Both the position numbers and the translations under genes were made by a program. The notes beneath the pieces are model-generated. The model worked only from the letters and a program-made list of their open reading frames with translations, had not been told where the DNA came from and did no database searches. A stretch of DNA of 56,017 nt from Clostridia bacterium (lineage in GTDB: Bacteria; Bacillota; Clostridia; Oscillospirales; Acutalibacteraceae), in NCBI GenBank assembly GCA_017397655.1, contig JAFQIG010000076.1, positions 1 to 56,017 of the forward strand, in the 5' to 3' direction. Shown here piece after piece: positions 31,371 to 40,044 of this stretch; within the stretch, counting starts at the first letter, position 1; each line of letters starts with the position of its first letter.

Positions 31371-33908
31371 ATGAAAAAAACAGTAAAAAAACTAACCGCA
31401 CTGCTACTCGCAACGATACTTCTCTTCGGTATATATTTACCGTTAGAGATAGGCTCGTTTGAGGCGATCGCTGCAGGGGCTTCGCCGGCAATCACGTATC
31501 AAGAAATTTATTGCAATAACAATCCGAATTTCAGCCGTTGTTATCAATGCATTAAGCTCGGATGGTCTGCTGTTTCAGGGGCTTCATATTATTCACTTTA
31601 TATTTATCAATTTGATGAATTCTTCAGTAGTGATTATACAATGAATACTCTTGCCTTTTCGACTACATGCTATTCCAACAGCTTTGACTCTGCAAGTTTA
31701 AGCGAGTCTCAATACCTAAATACAAAAAGTATATGGGGTGGTGGTACATTCCCCGGTTATTATGTTCTTGTAATTCCGCGTAATTCTTCAGGGGCTTCTC
31801 TGATTAGTAGTTATACCTTTACAGACTTAATATCATCCATTGGCATTTATGACTCACATTATATTTATTTTTATTATAACGACGGAACTAATTCACTTTT
31901 CGATAAAACTTCATCAATGTGTCATAATGGAGTCAGCGTAATTGAGTGGGCTGAGCTCCCTTCAAGAACAGGATACAATCTTACCGGTTGGTCAAAAAAC
32001 AAAAACGCAACAACAGCAGAATATTCAATCAACGATACTTTTGACTGTGGTCACGAGGATACGTATTATTATGCCATTTGGTCTCCAAACAATTATACTA
32101 TCAAGTACAATGCCAATGGCGGTTCCGGTTCAATGTCAACATCATCTCACACATATGATCAAAGTAAATCATTATCCTGGAATCAATTTACCAGAAGCGG
32201 GTATCAATTCCTTGGTTGGTCAACAAATTCAAGTGCAACAAGTGCAACATATTCTGATGGACAAAGCGTTAAGAATTTGACATCAACAAACGGCGCAACT
32301 GTAAACCTTTATGCTATATGGAGTAAAAACGTAACCTACACCGTTTCTTACAATGCTAACGGCGGTTCGGGTGCTCCGTCAAGTCAGACAAAGGAAAAGG
32401 ATGTCACACTCACATTACGCAGCACAACACCGTCAAAATCCTATACAGTCAGCTACAACGCTAACGGCGGCTCAGTCTCTTCATCAAGTAAGACGGTAAA
32501 CTGCACCTTCAAAAACTGGAACACATCATCAAGCGGCAGCGGCACAACATATTATCCCGGCGGAAGCTATACCTCAAACAGCAATACAACGCTTTATGCA
32601 CAGTGGACTAATCCCACATACGGCACACTCCCCACTCCGACAAGATCAGGTTATACATTTAACGGCTGGTATACCTCTTCCACAGGCGGAACAAAGATTA
32701 CAAGCAGCAGTACTGTTACAGGCAACACAACCATATACGCACACTGGACACAGGATGCTGACGAATACAATCTCGGAGAAGAAACATACAGATTTGAAAA
32801 CTATTCTGATGCACTCTCACAAGGTCATTGTTTCGGAATGTCTGTCACAAGCTCAGGCTACCACCTCGGCAAGTTGGATATTAAGACAATCGGCGGAAGT
32901 GCCACCAAAGACTTGTATATGCTCAGTTTTAACTCAACCGTATCAGCTCCTATTTGCCACTACCAAAAAATTCAAGGCAGTTATATAGCAAATGCTACCG
33001 TTGCAGGTAACAGATACAGCAACACATCATCCGATTGGAATGAAGTAGTTAATTATGTCAAAAATCATCAATACGATGATAACGGAAAACTTGTAATTAT
33101 ACTCCGCAATAATGAAGGCGGTCACGCTGTAAACTTCCTCAGATACAGCGAAGTTAACGGTCAGGCACGTATATATGCATACGACAATAACTTCCCCACA
33201 ACAGAAACATACTTTTATCTCGGAACAAACGGCAAGGTAAAACAGGCTCCAAGGCAGACTTTTTCCATGGACATAGACCGTATCGGTCTTATGGATACAA
33301 CAAAGTATCTTAATGGCACCGATGACTTCAATGCCGCTAAATACATTTATGCTGACAGCAACACCGTAACAGTCAGCGGCGCAACCGCCTATGATATGTA
33401 TTGTTCAAGCGGCAAACGCATAATGTATGAAATCCCTGCCAATGCTACACAAGTAACAATTGTTCCTTTGAAAGAAAACGCAGAATTTGAGTATCTTGAT
33501 AAGAAATACGAATTCAATGCTGTTAACGAGGATACATACGGTGTATTGACCCTTTCAACAGGCAGTGGATATAATCAGACAACACCTAAATTGGAAATTA
33601 AAAACGAACCCAAAGAAGCAAAAAGCATTGTTATCAAAAAACTTCCGACAAACACAACTTGTATGTATAAGTACGGCGGTGTAAACCTTGCCGGAATAGA
33701 ACTTGAAGTCACTTATGTTGACGGAACAAGAGAAACCGTAACAGATACATCAAATATGCATGTATCAAACTTTACACCTCTCACAACAGGAACACAGACC
33801 GTAACCATAGAATACTGCGGTGCCCGCGCAAGTCTCGATGTTACCGTCAAGTACACCTGGTGGCAATGGATTATTGTAATCCTCTTGTTCGGCTGGATAT
33901 GGTATTAA
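31371..33908 (+). CDS. Surface protein: Listeria-Bacteroides repeats plus candidate papain-like protease domain
   Basis: 845 residues from the ATG at 31371 (AGGAGATGG upstream). Order: signal peptide (1-35); an opening beta domain; four or five Listeria-Bacteroides (InlB B / Flg_new) repeats (about 195-455; YNANGGSG, GYxFxGW, LYAxW); a domain (about 470-640) with Cys487 in QGHCFGMS, His585 in EGGHAVNFL and Asp605/Asn606 in AYDNNFP, the Cys-His-Asn/Asp order of papain-like proteases; a bacterial Ig-like domain (about 745-825); and a C-terminal aromatic membrane segment, WWQWIIVILLFGWIWY, preceded by a Lys. No sortase motif is present. The protease call is inference from motif order. It is AT-richer at the third codon position than neighbouring genes, hinting at transfer or weak expression. 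Confidence 0.72.
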   Translation: MKKTVKKLTALLLATILLFGIYLPLEIGSFEAIAAGASPAITYQEIYCNNNPNFSRCYQCIKLGWSAVSGASYYSLYIYQFDEFFSSDYTMNTLAFSTTCYSNSFDSASLSESQYLNTKSIWGGGTFPGYYVLVIPRNSSGASLISSYTFTDLISSIGIYDSHYIYFYYNDGTNSLFDKTSSMCHNGVSVIEWAELPSRTGYNLTGWSKNKNATTAEYSINDTFDCGHEDTYYYAIWSPNNYTIKYNANGGSGSMSTSSHTYDQSKSLSWNQFTRSGYQFLGWSTNSSATSATYSDGQSVKNLTSTNGATVNLYAIWSKNVTYTVSYNANGGSGAPSSQTKEKDVTLTLRSTTPSKSYTVSYNANGGSVSSSSKTVNCTFKNWNTSSSGSGTTYYPGGSYTSNSNTTLYAQWTNPTYGTLPTPTRSGYTFNGWYTSSTGGTKITSSSTVTGNTTIYAHWTQDADEYNLGEETYRFENYSDALSQGHCFGMSVTSSGYHLGKLDIKTIGGSATKDLYMLSFNSTVSAPICHYQKIQGSYIANATVAGNRYSNTSSDWNEVVNYVKNHQYDDNGKLVIILRNNEGGHAVNFLRYSEVNGQARIYAYDNNFPTTETYFYLGTNGKVKQAPRQTFSMDIDRIGLMDTTKYLNGTDDFNAAKYIYADSNTVTVSGATAYDMYCSSGKRIMYEIPANATQVTIVPLKENAEFEYLDKKYEFNAVNEDTYGVLTLSTGSGYNQTTPKLEIKNEPKEAKSIVIKKLPTNTTCMYKYGGVNLAGIELEVTYVDGTRETVTDTSNMHVSNFTPLTTGTQTVTIEYCGARASLDVTVKYTWWQWIIVILLFGWIWY

Positions 33909-33936
33909 TAAAGTACAGAACATAATCAATCCTCTG

Positions 33937-34098
33937 ATGGAATATGTTTATTTCCGTGCAGAAAACATTGGAGTTTCTTCTTCAATGGTAAAAGAGTTGT
34001 ATGGCTATAATCAAGACATTTCAAAATATGTTCCGCGTGTTACATACTTGACGATACTCAATTATAACGAAACGAAAAGCAGTGAATTAAACACATAA
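33937..34098 (+). CDS. Short unidentified ORF, possibly a remnant
   Basis: A 53-codon frame begins MEYVYFRAENIGVSSSMV and ends SSELNT. The open frame also runs back several codons across the stop of the protease-like gene, with no ribosome site before the ATG. The sequence has normal amino-acid make-up and few rare codons, so it may be the tail of a lost gene. I recognise no family. Confidence 0.3.
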   Translation: MEYVYFRAENIGVSSSMVKELYGYNQDISKYVPRVTYLTILNYNETKSSELNT

Positions 34099-34110
34099 CA
34101 GACAATAAAA

Positions 34111-34152
34111 AACATCTGAGACTCGCATTGTTGGAATCTCAGATGTTTTTAT
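34111..34152. terminator. Bidirectional terminator
   Basis: AACATCTGAGA pairs with TCTCAGATGTT around a 14-base loop, flanked by TTTTTATTT on the plus side and TTTTTTATTG on the minus side. It separates the short ORF from the propeller protein gene. Confidence 0.85.
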
Positions 34153-34164
34153 TTAACTCTGTAT

Positions 34165-36195
34165 TTATCCGAAAATCAGATCAAAGAGGGCATCGAAGAA
34201 GTCGCCAAGCTCTTTGAAATATGTTGTAAAGCGGTCAAAGATATCTTCAAATGCATTCTTGATGATATCAGCAAATGTAAGCTCCTGTACCTCGTTACCA
34301 TCTGTGAGCATCCATACCTGGCAGGCATAGAAGGGATTTGCCGTACCGATCATAAGACCGTCCTTTGTTGCCGCAAATGTACGCAGACCGTGGTTAAAGG
34401 GATCACCGAAGCCGTTTGTTGTGATTGTATCAAAGTTGATACCGTCCTCTGTTACATAAAGATCAAAGCCTCTTTCAGCCTTGCTCATATACTTTGCAGT
34501 TATAAGAGCACCCTTGACGGTTTCAAGAAGAGCACCAAGATCAATGTCACTTTCCGCAGCTCTGACTGTACCTTTAACTTCATTAATCAGCATCCTTGCA
34601 AGCTCATCAACCGTATACTCGTCATAAAGATCGGAGAGTGTGTCGATCCTGTCACATTCCTCCTGAGTGTTGACCTGTGCATTCTTCTTTGCCTCTGCTA
34701 TGTCAAGCAGAGTCTTGATATAACGAAGAAGGCTTGCCCATTCGCCGGGAGTCATAGCAGAAAGATCGCCGTTAGAGAACTGTCCGACAGGCTCCAGAAG
34801 GCTGCTGGTATCAAATGTACCGACAAAGAGCTTTCCGTTATACTCCTCCATTCTCCAGATATACTGATTCTCATTTCTGCCAAATCCCGAACCGAGACCC
34901 GACTTGCCACCATCGGGAAACATCTTTGTCGCATCGCCCATAACGAGCTCCATATTCTCGTTCTTATCCATTCTGTAAAGGCTGACGGACTGTTCAAGGT
35001 TCTTGTTCATAAACGTGAAATCAGACTTGAAGAGGATGTTTTCAAGCGGAATTTCCTCGTCATTGTATTCGCCGATATAAAGGTAACCGTCATAAACATA
35101 GATTACGCCTGCGCCTGCACGTGTGCGTTCGGGATCGATACCGAAGGTGTACTTTGCGCCGTCCTCTTCCTTGTCACCGATAACTGCGGACCATGTCCAG
35201 TCGGTCATGCCCTCGCCCATTTCACCCTTGACAAGTGCGAAAGACTGCATTGTGTACTCATCAGGCTTGTTATCGGGAGTACCCGTACAGATAGATACAT
35301 AAAGATCGTCATTGTACTCTACCATTTCCCAGATAGAACCACCGTAGATACTGTCAGGGAAGTGATACGCAGGATAATCAAAGAGATCCTGCTGATCTGC
35401 GATAAGAGTAAATGCCTCCTGACCGCCCGAAGGATTGTCGGAAATGAGAAGCTGTGCGCCACCGAGAGTTACCATACTGACGATGAGATAATCCTTGTAT
35501 GCACAAAGACCTCTGATACCTGTGCAGATACCCTGAAGGTATGCCTGGTAATAGTCGCTCTGATTAATTCCTTCATAAACAATTGTACATTTGTCATTGT
35601 TTGTAGGGTCAACCTCAATAATCTTGGGCAGACCGTTGACGGAACCACAGAAATACAGCTTATCCTTAAACACACAGGCGTTTCGAAGCTGAACATTGTT
35701 ACCGTCGTGAGACTTGCTCATAAGAACGGTTACTTCGTTTGTCTTTGTGTTAATCTTTGTCAGAACACCGCCTGTATTTGCGCCGTCAGGCTCGCCCGTA
35801 TAGAAGTGACCGTTGAACATAACATCAAGTGTTGCGTTCATTTCGGCAGGATCAAAGCTGTTTCCGAGAACGGAATCCATAAAGCCAAGTGTAAGACCGA
35901 GTGAGTTGTAGTTAGTCGAAACATAAACATAGTCGCCATAGGGAACTGCCGACCACGCATAGTTCTGTCCTCTGTCGCCCTGTCCCTTGTCAAGTGCGGA
36001 AACTGCACCCCCGCCGACATAGTCAACGATACCGTCAGTCTCTCCGAGATCCTTGTCGGGATGAGAAATCTTGGTCAGATTATACTCGCCGGAAGAATAC
36101 TTTACCTTGCCTTCATAAGCCGCTGTGCCGATTGTCATACCGAAAAGAACCGATATAACCAGTATAACGCTAAGAACACGCTTAAATTTTTTCAT
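34165..36195 (-). CDS. Secreted protein, predicted seven-bladed beta-propeller
   Basis: A 676-residue exported protein; ATG at 36195 with AAGGAG upstream; signal peptide to about residue 27. Seven stretches share the strand motif YxDxLYV: YGDYVYVSTNY, FKDKLYFCGS, YKDYLIVSMV, YNDDLYVSICTG, YDGYLYIGEYND, YNGKLFVGTFD and TKDGLMIGTAN. This spacing of about 55-100 residues suggests seven blades. A helical insert of about 110 residues lies between blades six and seven. The tail is a Phe-rich amphipathic helix (FEDIFDRFTTYFKELGDFFD). No catalytic motif was found; a sugar- or protein-binding role is open. Confidence 0.6.
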   Translation of the reverse strand: MKKFKRVLSVILVISVLFGMTIGTAAYEGKVKYSSGEYNLTKISHPDKDLGETDGIVDYVGGGAVSALDKGQGDRGQNYAWSAVPYGDYVYVSTNYNSLGLTLGFMDSVLGNSFDPAEMNATLDVMFNGHFYTGEPDGANTGGVLTKINTKTNEVTVLMSKSHDGNNVQLRNACVFKDKLYFCGSVNGLPKIIEVDPTNNDKCTIVYEGINQSDYYQAYLQGICTGIRGLCAYKDYLIVSMVTLGGAQLLISDNPSGGQEAFTLIADQQDLFDYPAYHFPDSIYGGSIWEMVEYNDDLYVSICTGTPDNKPDEYTMQSFALVKGEMGEGMTDWTWSAVIGDKEEDGAKYTFGIDPERTRAGAGVIYVYDGYLYIGEYNDEEIPLENILFKSDFTFMNKNLEQSVSLYRMDKNENMELVMGDATKMFPDGGKSGLGSGFGRNENQYIWRMEEYNGKLFVGTFDTSSLLEPVGQFSNGDLSAMTPGEWASLLRYIKTLLDIAEAKKNAQVNTQEECDRIDTLSDLYDEYTVDELARMLINEVKGTVRAAESDIDLGALLETVKGALITAKYMSKAERGFDLYVTEDGINFDTITTNGFGDPFNHGLRTFAATKDGLMIGTANPFYACQVWMLTDGNEVQELTFADIIKNAFEDIFDRFTTYFKELGDFFDALFDLIFG

Positions 36196-36347
36196 ATAAT
36201 ACTCCTTCCATATATAGTGTTTTACACCATATGTCAAAACTATATTAACATACTGTTAACATTTTGTCAAACATTTTGTTTAAAAAGCAACACATATGCA
36301 CAGAATGATTATACATTCAAAAATCCGGCGAGTCAAAGGTAAAATAA

Positions 36348-38978
36348 TCAATTGATTCTTCCTATTTCTTCAAGCGGGATATCCTCGAAGCCGACAATTC
36401 CGCTGTTTTCTTTGATGGTATAAATACCGTTTTCGGCATCCGTGAATACATTATCCGATTTCCAAAGAGGATACACCTCATTTTTGCTTATATCGCTGAA
36501 TATACTTACGGAATCGTCGATACGTCCCAATGAAATATTTTTGTCAAATATCAGATTTCCCGTAACCGTACTGTTTGCAGGATTCGGAACGAAATCACGT
36601 GTTTCGGAGTCTTCGGGATCTTTTGAAAAGCTCTTGTACTGCGGAAAGGCATTCTGCCAGATATCACTCTGCCACGGTGATTGTGAGAGCGTCGTCCACA
36701 TATCTCCGCTTTTAAGCGATGCATGCGTAAACCATCCGTCGTAAAGCGCACCTTCTCTTGCACGCTCATCATAATATATACCTGCTCTGCCTGCATTTAT
36801 TATAATATTATTCTTTACGATATTATCTCTGCCGCCGCCGATTAGTATAGCGTACTTCGGAACGTTGACAAGGATATTCCCGTAAACCTGCTGTCCCGAC
36901 AATGCATCGTCAAGATATATTCCGTCGGGAGTGTGTTCTTGCGATCCTATGTTATATACACAGTTATATCTTATTATATTTCCGTACCAAGCCCAGCTTC
37001 TGCCCGAATATATTGCTCCTGCATCATCGGACAAAAGGCACACATCGTGAATATTATTGTATTCGATTATATGGTTGTTTCCCGAATACGTAATTGCCTC
37101 ATGAGGTGAATTTGCCATCTCGTTATGAGAACAGACATTTCCCACTCCCCGAAGCGTTACTGCAGGCTGATATGTAAGATAAATCTCTGACCAGTCGTGG
37201 ATATAATTATTGTCAGCCTTGCTGTTACCTGCTTCCAGCGTCTCGGTGTTTCCGCCTTCTATTATAATTCCACCCTTGCCTGTACGTGTTATCTCGTTGT
37301 TGTAAGCAAGGTTATCACTTCCCGTCATTATAACGGCGTTTCCTGCCACATTCTTGATAAGACAGTTCCGAACGGCGTTTCCGTTGCCTTTTATGCTGAC
37401 GGCATCGCCTCGTGTACCCTTGATTGTAATACCGTCAAATATAAGATAATCCGCCGACACATTGATTATCGGCTCCAACGAAAGCGACAAATCAATCACA
37501 GACTGTGAAAAATCATCCGACTTCCACATACACAAAAGTCCGTTTTCACGATCAAGATACCATTCGCCCTCTCCCGTCAGCTCTTCAAGGACATTAAAAA
37601 AATAATAAGGTGCGTCCGTTTTTGTTCCGTAACGGCTGACAAACCGAGGTGACAGCTCCCCTGTAGCCTTGTCAAAACGTCCTATCGGCGTCGATGCATC
37701 TGCCCAGTCATACTTCCAATATCCGAACATCCACACATCGTCAGGATTCTTCCATCCCGAAATCCTGTTTGCAAGCTCCTCGTTCACTCTGTAAACATCA
37801 GGTTCGGGATTGCGGATATCCTCCCAGCCCTCTACCGCCGTCAATGCTCCGTCGGACTCGTATCCCAGTCCCGTCGAAACAACCTCCTGAGTATAGAGAA
37901 AACCTTCATCGGGGTATCTTGCCACAGTCTGCCGTTTATCATTTACAAAAAGCTCACAATAAAGCGGTCCTGTCCAGTCTCCGTCATAATTTTTTGCCGT
38001 ATTGTACGATCCGATGGCATATATTTTGCCCCAGTCCTCTTTTGTCAGAGAGTACGGCTCCTTTGTCAGATCAATAACCACAACATTCTTTTCAGCTTCA
38101 TCCGACAACCTGTCCGCAAGAGATTTATATTCCGTTACCGGTCTGAAATCCTCGGCAGAGAGCGTTACTCCGCCGTTAAGAACAACCTCGCCGTCACCAT
38201 ATGCACGATATGTTATCGGACAATCCTTTGTACCCGAATTTTCTTCCGTAAACACAACGGAGGATACACGGTATTCGCCCGCTTCGATACATACTGTAAT
38301 ACCGACTCTTTCAGATTTGTCAATCTTTCTGACCGCTTCCATCGCTCTTTCTATCGTCAGGAAAGGCGCATCCTTTGTACCGATATTGCGGTCGTTACCT
38401 GTTGTGCTTACAAAAAAGTCTCCGTATGTCATTTTGCGATCCTCCTTCGTTTCGCTTATATCCGAAACAGCAGGTGCTGCCGCTTTGTATCCGTCATAAA
38501 CGGCATCCGATAAATTCTCATATGAATAAACTGCTTCACCAGCCGTAAATCCCAAGGCAACCAACACACAGACAATTGCTCTGAGCGCTTTTTTGTCAAT
38601 CAGTCGGACAAAGCCCGTTATCAACAAAACTGCAGTAACGGTCAGCAGAAGCAATACCGTAATGACAAGAGCCAACAGCTCCTTGCCGGATACGCCGCTT
38701 ATCAAAAGACAAAGTCCCCACAGAGTGGCACCGTAACATACGGCAAAAGCTACCGATGAAAGTGCCGTTTTCTTTTTGTCCGCCTTTTTCAACATCACTG
38801 CCGCGCCGAGAAGACCTGCTCCGACTGATGCAACCGCAGTCAGTATGCACAGCAAGAATATCCGACAGTCCCTTATGTATTCATCATAAAAGCAGACAAT
38901 GCCCACGACAGCCATAACTGCTCCGATAATGAGAATCATTGCATTTATAAGGTCTTTACCATATTTTTTCCAAAACAT
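36348..38978 (-). CDS. Membrane-linked right-handed beta-helix protein
   Basis: An 876-residue protein with four or five membrane helices in the first 160 residues and a large outer parallel beta-helix. It opens FFVSTTGNDRNIGTKDAPFLTIERA, the usual start of DUF1565-type beta-helix enzymes, followed later by ladder repeats such as NAVRNCLIKNVAGNAV, NEITRTGKGGIII, NNIHDVCLLSDDAGAI and NIIINAGRAGIYYDE. Related folds include polysaccharide lyases and GH120/GH141-type glycosidases. Having a multi-pass N-terminal membrane part in front of the beta-helix is uncommon. The ATG at 38978 has GGGAGGTG upstream. Substrate unknown. Confidence 0.72.
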   Translation of the reverse strand: MFWKKYGKDLINAMILIIGAVMAVVGIVCFYDEYIRDCRIFLLCILTAVASVGAGLLGAAVMLKKADKKKTALSSVAFAVCYGATLWGLCLLISGVSGKELLALVITVLLLLTVTAVLLITGFVRLIDKKALRAIVCVLVALGFTAGEAVYSYENLSDAVYDGYKAAAPAVSDISETKEDRKMTYGDFFVSTTGNDRNIGTKDAPFLTIERAMEAVRKIDKSERVGITVCIEAGEYRVSSVVFTEENSGTKDCPITYRAYGDGEVVLNGGVTLSAEDFRPVTEYKSLADRLSDEAEKNVVVIDLTKEPYSLTKEDWGKIYAIGSYNTAKNYDGDWTGPLYCELFVNDKRQTVARYPDEGFLYTQEVVSTGLGYESDGALTAVEGWEDIRNPEPDVYRVNEELANRISGWKNPDDVWMFGYWKYDWADASTPIGRFDKATGELSPRFVSRYGTKTDAPYYFFNVLEELTGEGEWYLDRENGLLCMWKSDDFSQSVIDLSLSLEPIINVSADYLIFDGITIKGTRGDAVSIKGNGNAVRNCLIKNVAGNAVIMTGSDNLAYNNEITRTGKGGIIIEGGNTETLEAGNSKADNNYIHDWSEIYLTYQPAVTLRGVGNVCSHNEMANSPHEAITYSGNNHIIEYNNIHDVCLLSDDAGAIYSGRSWAWYGNIIRYNCVYNIGSQEHTPDGIYLDDALSGQQVYGNILVNVPKYAILIGGGRDNIVKNNIIINAGRAGIYYDERAREGALYDGWFTHASLKSGDMWTTLSQSPWQSDIWQNAFPQYKSFSKDPEDSETRDFVPNPANSTVTGNLIFDKNISLGRIDDSVSIFSDISKNEVYPLWKSDNVFTDAENGIYTIKENSGIVGFEDIPLEEIGRIN

Positions 38979-39114
38979 AAAATCACCTCCCGTTTATTAT
39001 ACAATAGATCCGTGAACTATTTCAACAAGAAAAACCAATGAAAGAAACAAGCAAAGTTACACAAACTAACAAAGGCAATTTTGTAAAAAAGGTATAGAGC
39101 ATTTTCTTCCCGTC

Positions 39115-39143
39115 TTGACAAAATCCGACTGTATTGATATCAT
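39115..39143 (+). promoter_or_regulatory. Promoter of the lipoprotein gene
   Basis: TTGACA (39115-39120), 17-base spacer, TATCAT (39138-39143). The leader to the ATG at 39161 is only about ten bases and includes AGGTGA. Confidence 0.75.
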
Positions 39144-39160
39144 TTCAACAGGTGATAATT

Positions 39161-39997
39161 ATGAAAATCAAAAGAGCTTTTTCCATTTTAATATCCGCTC
39201 TTATGCTTATTTCCTTGTGTTCGTGCGGTGACGGTGATTCTTCCGATACCGTCAAAGAGAGTAGTACGCTCGCTATTGCCGAAGAAAGCGAAAGCTATAC
39301 GGAAGAGATCACAGACACAACCGAAAATACCGACAATACGCAAGTTTCCGCTTCTGTTGTTTCGGAAATTTTCGACGATCCTGCCGATTGGTCAAAGGAA
39401 CAGATTGTTGAGATCTATAAAGCAGCCGCTGAAAAATCAAATGCAACTGCTGTTTCCGATCAGAAAATTACGCTCACAAGCATTTCCGTCAACAACGGTC
39501 AGTACGAAGGACTTTTTGACTTTATTACTCCGATAATGTCAAAGCTTCTTGCCAACAATTCAAAGCAAAAAGACGGCATTACGGGCGGATTCAGGAATCT
39601 GACCGTTTCCGATCTGTTAACGGCAAAGGCTCTGACAGCAGATGACGGAACAGTTGTTGAAATGAAATTACGCAATCAGACATCGGGTGCGGATGACGAT
39701 GCACTTTCGGGATCTGTAGGTCACGCAATCACGGCAGTCGGCGATATCGGTGTTGTTACAAATCAGCTGAAGGATCTCGGATTGCCTCTTGAATTTTCCG
39801 ATGAGGACACAAAGATTCACTATACCGACGCATATGTCAAAGTTCTTATAAACGATGACGGTCGGATAGTCAACGGCACTTGGTTCTATACGGTCGAAAT
39901 CCGACTTGATAACTACAAGGCTTTCGGAAAAGCTGTCGAAACAACCTCCGTCATTATGGATAATACCGTCACGGTCAACGGCGGATTCGCACAATAA
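39161..39997 (+). CDS. Hypothetical lipoprotein
   Basis: A 278-residue protein from the ATG at 39161. The leader ends LCSCG, so a Cys near residue 20 or 22 is probably lipidated. A Ser/Thr/Glu linker (25-60) leads into a domain with WSKEQIVEIYKAAAEKSNA, SVNNGQYEGLFDFITPIMSKLL and a C-terminal beta part with TDAYVKVLINDDGRIVNGTW. This type occurs in Clostridia as an uncharacterised lipoprotein; no function is known to me. It stands alone with its own promoter and terminator. Confidence 0.65.
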   Translation: MKIKRAFSILISALMLISLCSCGDGDSSDTVKESSTLAIAEESESYTEEITDTTENTDNTQVSASVVSEIFDDPADWSKEQIVEIYKAAAEKSNATAVSDQKITLTSISVNNGQYEGLFDFITPIMSKLLANNSKQKDGITGGFRNLTVSDLLTAKALTADDGTVVEMKLRNQTSGADDDALSGSVGHAITAVGDIGVVTNQLKDLGLPLEFSDEDTKIHYTDAYVKVLINDDGRIVNGTWFYTVEIRLDNYKAFGKAVETTSVIMDNTVTVNGGFAQ

Positions 39998-40001
39998 ATT
40001 C

Positions 40002-40044
40002 AAAACAGAGCTTTCTGTAAAAATACAGTCAGCTCTGTTTTTTA
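40002..40044. terminator. Bidirectional terminator
   Basis: AAACAGAGCT pairs with AGCTCTGTTT, with an inner CTGTA/TACAG stem, followed by TTTTTTATT on the plus side. It ends the lipoprotein gene and the convergent flavodoxin-like gene. Confidence 0.82.

Noticed and set aside
34390..35904. Long plus-strand frame of 504 codons
   Set aside because: It lies opposite the propeller gene, whose signal peptide, ribosome site and blades are convincing. The plus frame has no start signal and a Cys/His-rich unlikely composition.
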